A stretch of 7,039 nucleotides of DNA from Desulfobacterales bacterium. GTDB taxonomy: Bacteria > Desulfobacterota > Desulfobacteria > Desulfobacterales > 4be13. Positions 1 through 3,977 of this stretch are shown here, piece by piece. Made by a program: the position numbers and the translations under genes. Position 1 is the first letter of the stretch. Every line of letters starts with the position of its first letter. The notes under the pieces are model-generated. The model saw only the letters and a list, made by a program, of their open reading frames with translations, had not been told where the DNA came from and did no database searches. Location: positions 1 to 7,039 of the forward strand of contig JAOZRQ010000372.1 of the NCBI GenBank assembly GCA_029940115.1. Direction: 5' to 3'.

Positions 1-190
1 GACTTCGGCGTGAGCTCAGTCGAACGCTCAGACTTCGGCGAGACTTCGGCGTGAGACTTCGGCGTGAGCTCAGTCGAACGCTCAGACTTCGGCGAGCTCA
101 GTCGAGTCGTCGAACGCTCAGACTTCGGCGAGACTTCGGCGTGAGCTCAGACTTCGGCGAGCTCAGTCGAGTCGTCGAACGCTCGGTCGA
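1..190. repeat. Scrambled short-module repeat array
   Basis: The stretch is built almost wholly from three modules. GACTTCGGCG occurs 8 times (starting at 1, 31, 42, 55, 85, 121, 132 and 150). GCTCAGTCGA occurs 4 times (14, 68, 96, 161). GTCGTCGAACGCTC occurs twice (106, 171). Modules are joined in different orders and truncated, so this is neither a clean tandem repeat nor a spaced array. Interspersed sequences of this kind are common between genes in large repeat-rich bacterial genomes; that comparison is from memory. The array may continue beyond the left edge of the window. I see no coding sequence here. Confidence 0.85.
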
Positions 191-192
191 AC

Positions 193-458
193 GCTGAAAG
201 CGCAAGTACGCTGAAGCGCACTGTCACATTGATCGCCTTGGCTGGCTTCAGCTTGGGCTGATGAAAATGTCACAAACATGGTTGCCGATTGTGATCCCGT
301 CTTTGTTCCCACTCATTTTTCTGATTGAGAAATCAGACACTTGTTTCTGATTGAGAAATCAGACACTTGCAAAATGCGGGGAACAAAACTGGGATCAACC
401 TTTGAGAACATTGGCAACATTTTCATCACCCCAGCTTCAGCCTGCTTGGGCTTTCAGC
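193..458. repeat. Hairpin-rich inverted-repeat element
   Basis: Several inverted repeats are stacked here. The outermost arms are 193-217 and 434-458 (GCTGAAAGC.CAAG...GCTGAAGC against its reverse complement, only a few mismatches). A second pair is 244-270 against 417-442, sharing TGATGAAAATGT. A third lies at about 293-310 against 378-395, sharing GATCCC and TTTGTTCCC. The centre holds two identical 26-bp units. The whole could fold into one long imperfect cruciform. It lies directly upstream of the toxin-antitoxin remnant. I found no convincing target-site duplication, so the outer limits are uncertain. Confidence 0.7.
318..369. repeat. Two tandem 26-bp hairpin units
   Basis: Two identical 26-bp units sit head to tail at 318-343 and 344-369. 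Each contains the hairpin TCTGATT-GAGA-AATCAGA (7-bp stem, GAGA loop) followed by CACTTG. They occupy the apex of the larger inverted-repeat structure at 193-458. Perfect identity suggests a recent duplication. Confidence 0.85.
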
Positions 459-478
459 CTCGGAACTGATTCCGAGGC
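457..478. promoter_or_regulatory. Palindrome upstream of HigA-like gene
   Basis: GCCTCGGA at 457-464 pairs perfectly with TCCGAGGC at 471-478 around the loop ACTGAT. It ends 32 nt before the start codon of the HigA-like gene. HigA-family antitoxins usually repress their own operon through palindromic operators near the start, so this is a candidate operator. It could equally be the edge of the neighbouring repeat element. No clear -35/-10 pair is visible around it. Confidence 0.35.
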
Positions 479-510
479 TTTCACTTCGAGCTTGGTGAGG
501 AGATTTCACA

Positions 511-1110
511 ATGACCCGGCATCCGTTTGAATTTGTCCTGACAAAATTTGTCAAGCCGATGGGAATCACCCGCTCCGCATTGCAGGAAGGGCTGAATGCG
601 GACGAGGAGACACTGGACGCGATCTGTCGTCAGGAGGGAGAGATGACGCCTCTGCTGGCCATGAAGCTGGGGAGATGTTTCGGCATATCCCCTGAACTGC
701 TGATGATGATGCAGATCACATATGAACTGGAGCAGACATGCAAAACGCATCAGACCGAAATCGACGCGGTAAAACCGCTTGTCACCCAAACAGAGATGCC
801 TGCGTTGCCGGCTCATGAAAGAAGAGCCGATCCGAAACTCATGCTCCTCGCCACGGTCAACAACTCCATCGGCAACTTGGACGAACACTATGCGGCATCC
901 GATCTGGAAAGCCTGTTTTACAGCGATCCCATTCACGCGGATGGCCATTATGCCATCCGAACCCTCTTCACCGAGGCCACGTTGCAGGAATTTGTGGATT
1001 TCATCACAGACAGAAAGATACCCTTTGACAATGCGAAGGCCATCTATCATTACCACCTCAACACCCTGAAAGGTCAGCCCAATGCAAAGTTCAAATGGTT
1101 TTTTGAGTAG
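511..1110 (+). CDS. HigA-like XRE antitoxin with C-terminal extension
   Basis: Predicted 199-aa DNA-binding antitoxin and autorepressor. Residues 4-75 read like a HigA-type helix-turn-helix domain: HPFEFVLTKFVKPMGIT, then EMTPLLAMKLGRCFGISPELLMMMQITYEL-like spacing, close to the usual pattern of HPGEILxEEFLxPxGIS and LxxxFGxSPExWLxLQxxYDL. Ordinary HigA proteins are about 100 aa. This one has a linker (about 75-108) and a second domain of about 90 aa ending in KFKWFFE, which I do not recognise. The start at 511 is supported by GAGGAG at 497-502, 8 nt upstream. The last 29 bp overlap the AbiEii-like toxin gene, the usual compact arrangement of a toxin-antitoxin operon. The reading frame is intact although the partner is broken. 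The HTH assignment is fairly firm; the antitoxin role is inferred from motif and neighbour. Confidence 0.75.
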   Translation: MTRHPFEFVLTKFVKPMGITRSALQEGLNADEETLDAICRQEGEMTPLLAMKLGRCFGISPELLMMMQITYELEQTCKTHQTEIDAVKPLVTQTEMPALPAHERRADPKLMLLATVNNSIGNLDEHYAASDLESLFYSDPIHADGHYAIRTLFTEATLQEFVDFITDRKIPFDNAKAIYHYHLNTLKGQPNAKFKWFFE

Positions 1111-1528
1111 GTTTCAGAAGCAGATCCGGGCGTTTCAGATCGCATACCATGACGTCCTGTGCAAGATACCGGCCCAAGCCTGGTCTTGGGGCGGCGGGAC
1201 AGTGCTGGCGATTTATCATTTCCGGCACAGGATTAGTTTTGACATAGACATATTTGTCCCTGATCCCCAATATTTTGCCTTTCTCTCTCCCAAATGGTTC
1301 ATGGAGGACACGGAGAATTTTTCATATGACTATCAGGAGCTTGCCCATCATATCCGAGTGACCACCCTTGAGCGATTCTTTGGCCTGAATATGATTCTCA
1401 TCCAGCAATATCAGTGCCTCGACGATTTCCGGGTTTTCACCCATTGGGTGAAACCCGTAAAACGGTCAAAGCCCCGGATACCGGACTCTCAGCCAGTTTT
1501 GCTGAGAAGAATCGCTCAATTCAGGTAG
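1082..1528 (+). pseudogene. AbiEii-like nucleotidyltransferase toxin, 3' part lost
   Basis: The first 95 residues look like the N-terminal half of an AbiEii/AbiGii-type nucleotidyltransferase. WSWGGGTVLAIYHFRHR holds the glycine-rich nucleotide-binding turn (GGG at 37-39), and SFDIDIF (residues 52-58) holds the two catalytic, metal-binding aspartates (D54, D56). FLSPKW and the HHIRVTT stretch follow, as in family members. From residue 96 (base 1367) resemblance stops. The remaining 53 residues are read through a palindromic segment and look non-native, and the protein is well short of the usual 200-plus residues. The start at 1082 has GAAAGG at 1068-1073, 8 nt upstream, and overlaps the antitoxin gene by 29 bp. 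In this family the toxin modifies RNA or other targets with NTPs; this copy lacks its C-terminal half and is probably inactive. Confidence 0.7.
1368..1519. repeat. Palindrome-rich segment bounded by 13-bp inverted repeats
   Basis: TTGAGCGATTCTT (1368-1380) is the exact reverse complement of AAGAATCGCTCAA (1507-1519). Between them lie a near-perfect hairpin, 1430-1443 against 1445-1457 (CGGGTTTTCACCCA / TGGGTGAAACCCG), and a 7-bp hairpin, 1487-1493 against 1501-1507 (TCTCAGC / GCTGAGA). The left edge coincides within a base or two with the point where the nucleotidyltransferase homology ends. No target duplication was found next to the arms. It may be an inserted repeat element or an inversion of original gene sequence. 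Confidence 0.6.
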
Positions 1529-1572
1529 GAGTCATGACGCCGTCTTCGGCGACACATGCGCTGATGAAAATC
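1528..1572 (-). repeat. Copy 1 of a ~46-bp dispersed repeat
   Basis: The reverse complement of this stretch aligns with 2341-2386 at roughly 41 of 47 aligned positions. Both copies contain GATTTTCATC, GCATGTGTCGCCGAAG and CGGCGTCATG. The two copies are in opposite orientation and enclose the DUF6951-type gene and the repeats after it. The core CGCCGAAG is the complement of CTTCGGCG in the array at 1-190, which hints at a related repeat family. Confidence 0.75.
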
Positions 1573-1615
1573 AGGCATGTTCATGAGCACGGGCACGGGA
1601 TTCTCCTAAATCCGT

Positions 1616-1621
1616 TATAAT
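1616..1621 (+). promoter_or_regulatory. Possible -10 box for DUF6951-type gene
   Basis: A perfect TATAAT sits 44 nt upstream of the ATG at 1666. No good -35 hexamer lies 16-18 nt upstream (the region is GC-rich, around GGGCACGGG), and there is no extended TGn motif. It is therefore only a candidate sigma-70-type promoter. Confidence 0.3.
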
Positions 1622-1665
1622 CAGGCAAAAAACGATCCAAGAATCCGGTTTCGAGGTGGAGTCTT

Positions 1666-1986
1666 ATGAATGATGTCTGTGTGAGTGTGGAACCTGGCAT
1701 TTGTGGCTTTTCGTGCGCCATCAGAGCGCAGAAAGCCAAAAAGCAGACCGTGTTTCTTGAGATTTCCGGATCGGAGTGCAAGCAGATTCAGCGTTTGTCT
1801 GAAATTTTGAGGGAGATCACGTTGCAACAGCTTTTCATGCCGTTGACACGGAATCCGATATTTGTGTCTGAAGAGCGGGCCGGGTGTCATCCCGCATGCC
1901 CTGTCCCACTGGCAGTGGTGAAGACGGTGGAGGTCGCGATGGGCATGGCCCTCCCTCGGGAAGTACGAATTCGTTTTGAATCATGA
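1666..1986 (+). CDS. Small conserved cysteine-containing protein, DUF6951 type
   Basis: Predicted 106-aa soluble protein of unknown function. The pattern GICGF (11-15), SECKQI (36-41), CHPACPVP (74-81) and TVEVAMGMALPREVRIRF near the end matches what I recall of the DUF6951 family of small proteins found in anaerobic bacteria and archaea. Members share a GICGF turn, an SxC-type mid-protein cysteine and an ACPVP motif before a helix. Six cysteines are present (5, 13, 17, 38, 74, 78), and spacing such as C13-C17 and C74-C78 would suit metal binding or a disulfide; that is inference. No signal peptide or membrane segment is seen. The start is supported by GAGGTGGA at 1653-1660, 5 nt before ATG. 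Length is normal for the family. It is flanked on both sides by repeats and appears to be transcribed alone. Confidence 0.7.
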   Translation: MNDVCVSVEPGICGFSCAIRAQKAKKQTVFLEISGSECKQIQRLSEILREITLQQLFMPLTRNPIFVSEERAGCHPACPVPLAVVKTVEVAMGMALPREVRIRFES

Positions 1987-2034
1987 AGTTGAGCGTTTGT
2001 CGCTCGGTTCTAGGTTTCCAGTGGATGAAAAAGC

Positions 2035-2061
2035 TACTACGACGACTACTACTACTACTAC
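2035..2061. repeat. TAC/GAC trinucleotide run
   Basis: Nine consecutive triplets, TAC TAC GAC GAC TAC TAC TAC TAC TAC, run directly into the first 48-bp unit, which itself begins with CTAC. Such runs can vary in length by slippage. The seed appears to be the GCTAC junction that recurs between the 48-bp units. Confidence 0.85.
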
Positions 2062-2153
2062 AAACATGTCGGCCCTACGGGCCTCTATTGTGTCACGGCT
2101 GAGAGCTACAAACATGTCGGCCCTACGGGCCTCTATTGTGCCATGGCTGAGAG
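2058..2153. repeat. Two 48-bp tandem repeats with internal hairpin
   Basis: Units at 2058-2105 and 2106-2153 differ at only two positions (TCACGG versus CCATGG near the end), and a third CTAC start follows at 2154. Each contains the hairpin GGCCC-TAC-GGGCC (2071-2083 and 2119-2131) just after ACAAACATGTC. ACAAACATGTC-type palindromes joined to a CCCTACGGG core are, as far as I recall, common dispersed intergenic repeats in repeat-rich bacterial genomes. Confidence 0.85.
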
Positions 2154-2237
2154 CTACTCCCTTCCCATTCTGAACCGCTGATTGTCGCGGATGACGCGGA
2201 TTCCACTGATTTTTTCAGTCCATGATGCAAATGGTTG

Positions 2238-2266
2238 TTGACATGCGTGAGACCCTTGTGGTACAG
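2238..2266 (+). promoter_or_regulatory. Weak promoter candidate upstream of ruvB
   Basis: A perfect -35 hexamer TTGACA lies at 2238-2243. The position 17 nt downstream holds only GTACAG, a poor -10. The start codon of ruvB is about 165 nt further on. Reported because no better promoter is visible in the gap. Confidence 0.2.
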
Positions 2267-2340
2267 GCATCCTGTCGGCAAGCCGGGCGGCATTCTTTCA
2301 ATCAGCCACGAGCTACAGATGGGAGCGTCCGCCTTCGAGA

Positions 2341-2386
2341 GATTTTCATCCATGCATGTGTCGCCGAAGCGGCGTCATGGACACTC
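2341..2386 (+). repeat. Copy 2 of the ~46-bp dispersed repeat
   Basis: This is the same sequence as the reverse complement of 1528-1572 (GATTTTCATC, GCATGTGTCGCCGAAG, CGGCGTCATG, then ACTCC), with a few substitutions and short indels. It ends 46 nt before the ruvB start. Confidence 0.75.
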
Positions 2387-2432
2387 CCGTTTGGGAAAAT
2401 TGATCGTTCAATGCGGCAAATAGAGATATCTC

Positions 2433-3452
2433 ATGCCAAATGACATCCTGACATATTCTTCAGACAAGCAGGGCATCGTCACCCAAGTGCCTTTGCCGAT
2501 TGACGAGGAGTCGGATATCCTCTCGCTTCGCCCCGGGCACTTGTCGGACTATGTGGGCCAGAGTGATACTGTGGAGATGTTGAAAATCGGAATTGAGGCG
2601 GCAAAGAAGCGGAAGGAACCCTTGGATCATATCCTCTTTCACGGTCCGCCCGGCCTCGGGAAGACGACCCTGGCGCATATCATCGCCAGTGAGATGGCGA
2701 AGAATCTCACGTTGACATCGGGGCCCGCCCTTGAAAAAGGCGGCGATCTCGTGGGCATCCTCACGCATCTGGAGGAGGGGGACGTGTTTTTTGTGGACGA
2801 GATCCATCGCATCCCCAAGGCGGTGGAGGAGTTTCTCTACCCCGCGATGGAGGATTTCGCGGTTGACTTCGTGTTTGACAAGGGGGTTCACGCACGACCC
2901 TACCGATATCGTCTGCGACATTTCACCCTTGTGGCCGCGACCACTCGCGTGGGCCTCTTGTCCGCGCCGTTGCGGGACCGGTTTGGGATATTCAGGAGCC
3001 TCGATTTTTACAGCGAAGCGGACCTTATGAAGATTGTCCATCGCTCCGCGGAGCTGCTTCAGGTGGCCATTGACGAGAAGGGCGCGGCCGAGCTGGCCAA
3101 ACGCTCCAGGGGAACGCCGAGGATCGTCAACCGGCTACTGAAACGGGTCAGGGATTATGCCCAAGTGCGGGCCGACGGTGTCATCACAAAAGAGATCGTG
3201 GCCGCGGCCCTCTCCCTCGAGGGGGTTGACGAAAAAGGCCTGACCCATCTGGACCGCCAGTATCTGAATACCATCATCCAGTTTTACAACGGCGGCCCTG
3301 TGGGCATCGAAGCCATAGCCGCAACACTCCAGGAGGAGACCGACACGCTGGTGGACGTGGTGGAACCGTATCTCCTGAAAATCGGATTGATCATCAGAAC
3401 CTCATCGGGGAGAAAAACGACGATGATAAGGATGAACTCTGACAGGCCGTGA
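2433..3452 (+). CDS. ruvB: Holliday junction branch migration ATPase RuvB
   Basis: Predicted 339-aa cytoplasmic AAA+ motor. RuvB hexamers pump DNA through RuvA-bound Holliday junctions so that RuvC can resolve them during recombinational repair. Visible motifs: LRPGHLSDYVGQ near residue 32, Walker A GPPGLGKT (71-78), GPALEKGGDL (97-106), Walker B VDEIH (121-125), sensor I ATTR (169-172), the arginine-finger motif PLRDRFG (179-185), the sensor II region RGTPRIVNR (226-234) and a C-terminal winged-helix domain with NGGPVGIEAIAATL and VEPYLLKIGLIIRT. Length is normal. Divergent spots are ARPYRYRLRHF, where many RuvBs read ARSxRLxLxxF, and an unusual tail GRKTTMIRMNSDRP. The ribosome site is weak. 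ruvA and ruvC, often adjacent, are not in the window, so the gene is solitary here. Confidence 0.96.
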   Translation: MPNDILTYSSDKQGIVTQVPLPIDEESDILSLRPGHLSDYVGQSDTVEMLKIGIEAAKKRKEPLDHILFHGPPGLGKTTLAHIIASEMAKNLTLTSGPALEKGGDLVGILTHLEEGDVFFVDEIHRIPKAVEEFLYPAMEDFAVDFVFDKGVHARPYRYRLRHFTLVAATTRVGLLSAPLRDRFGIFRSLDFYSEADLMKIVHRSAELLQVAIDEKGAAELAKRSRGTPRIVNRLLKRVRDYAQVRADGVITKEIVAAALSLEGVDEKGLTHLDRQYLNTIIQFYNGGPVGIEAIAATLQEETDTLVDVVEPYLLKIGLIIRTSSGRKTTMIRMNSDRP

Positions 3453-3545
3453 AACGCCGGCAGATTGCAGATGTGCCACTCTCTCGAGAACTTTCGAGTC
3501 TGATGCGGGGTCTGCTTTACCGGGCAGGTCAGAATGATCTGGATA

Positions 3546-3733
3546 GGGCGTATTGATAAGTTGGGGGAGTCCCGTGGGGACGGCTGAGATATTCCATTGT
3601 GTTTCAATGGGTTCGGTCGTTCCTGCGGGACTGGACAAATCATGCATGTCCGACCCGGCAATGAATTGCCGGGCTATTCTCACAAGTCCCCACGGGACAA
3701 TGAAAGCGATCCCCCCAACTTGTAAATGCGCCC
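3546..3733. mobile_element. 188-bp MITE-like element with 8-bp target duplication
   Basis: The ends are GGGCG and CGCCC. The 23-nt termini (3546-3568 and 3711-3733) match as inverted repeats at 19 of 23 positions, sharing AAGTTGGGGG. Immediately outside both ends lies the same 8-mer TCTGGATA (3538-3545 and 3734-3741), the mark of a transposition event. Inside are a 12-bp perfect inverted repeat, TCCCGTGGGGAC (3570-3581) against GTCCCCACGGGA (3686-3697); a hairpin CCATTG/CAATGG (3594-3599, 3605-3610); and a hairpin CCCGGCAA-TGAA-TTGCCGGG (3654-3673). It is too short to encode a transposase, so it must be moved in trans. Eight-bp duplications occur in several IS families, and I cannot name the parent. 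Confidence 0.85.
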
Positions 3734-3871
3734 TCTGGATACCTTCTTGAAAGGGGCGGTGGTTTCTGCTTTCTGCTTGACAAGATTCCGAAACTAGGGG
3801 AGTATGAAGTTGCATTTCAACGGTTAGGAATGAAAATTAAATAAATGACATTCCGTTCACGCTCGCTACGG

Positions 3872-3916
3872 ATTGACAAATCCGAACCGTCCCGCCGGAT
3901 TTGTCAATTCGGCGGG
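3872..3916. promoter_or_regulatory. Two overlapping, mutually exclusive hairpins upstream of ggt
   Basis: Stem A pairs ATTGACAAATCCG (3872-3884) with CGGATTTGTCAAT (3896-3908), 13 bp and perfect. Stem B pairs CCCGCCG (3891-3897) with CGGCGGG (3910-3916), 7 bp and all GC. They share bases 3896-3897, and stem B's left arm sits in the loop of A while its right arm is outside, so they are awkward to form together. The structure ends 49 nt before the ribosome site of ggt. It may be a dispersed repeat or a leader element; sequence alone does not decide. Confidence 0.5.
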
Positions 3917-3977
3917 GGTAGAACAGGGAACTTGTTTAATCGCCATTCCTTGCCAATTAGATTTTAAGGAGGTTGTT

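Larger units (their letters stand above)
1987..2432. other. Repeat-filled intergenic region before ruvB
   Basis: This 446-bp gap contains, in order: a small hairpin GAGCG-TTTGT-CGCTC at 1991-2005; a TAC-rich triplet run; two 48-bp tandem repeats; and a degenerate repeat at about 2174-2216 (CTGATTGTCGCGGATGACG, then CGGATTCCACTGATTTT) of the CGCGGAT/CTGATT type seen between genes in many bacteria. After these come a segment around 2256-2330 with no recognised content and one copy of the 46-bp dispersed repeat. Short open frames here have no ribosome site or family resemblance, so I call no gene. Only a weak purine stretch (AGAGA at 2422-2426) precedes the ruvB start. Confidence 0.6.
3453..3977. 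other. Intergenic region between ruvB and ggt
   Basis: This 525-bp gap holds the MITE-like element (3546-3733) and a pair of overlapping palindromes (3872-3916). No convincing ruvB terminator is seen: the only structure just after the stop is a 5-bp hairpin around CTCGAGAACTTTCGAG. A consensus -35 TTGACA lies at 3777-3782, 36 bp right of the element's target duplication. The best matching -10 (GAGTAT at 3800) is poor, so a promoter for ggt is not firmly placed. I see no gene. Confidence 0.5.

Noticed and set aside
1..190. Possible CRISPR array
   Set aside because: Repeats are about 10 bp modules with no unique, evenly sized spacers, and no cas genes are present.
318..369. Possible CRISPR remnant (two 26-bp palindromic repeats)
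   Set aside because: The two copies are directly adjacent with no spacer between them.
460..480. Rho-independent terminator at the palindrome before the HigA-like gene
   Set aside because: Only CTTTCAC follows the 3' arm, not a T-run, and no gene lies upstream on that strand. An operator or repeat edge is more likely.
1414..1620. 68-codon plus-strand frame after the toxin fragment
   Set aside because: It runs through the palindromic segment and the dispersed repeat, has no ribosome site and no recognisable similarity.
1976..2173. 65-codon frame with a poly-Thr run and MSALRASIV repeats
   Set aside because: It starts with TTG, overlaps the end of the DUF6951-type gene and consists of translated triplet and 48-bp repeats. 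There is no ribosome site.
2222..2443. Short plus- and minus-strand frames in the gap before ruvB
   Set aside because: They are composed of dispersed repeat sequence and overlap the ruvB start in other frames. No initiation signals.
3402..3815. Overlapping minus-strand frames around the end of ruvB and the MITE
   Set aside because: They cross the ruvB coding end and the mobile element in antisense, with no family resemblance or ribosome site.
3873..3977. In-frame upstream extension of ggt from a TTG at 3873
   Set aside because: It would place 35 residues, encoded by a palindromic repeat, before a clear signal peptide. The ATG at 3978 has a perfect AAGGAGG 5 nt upstream.
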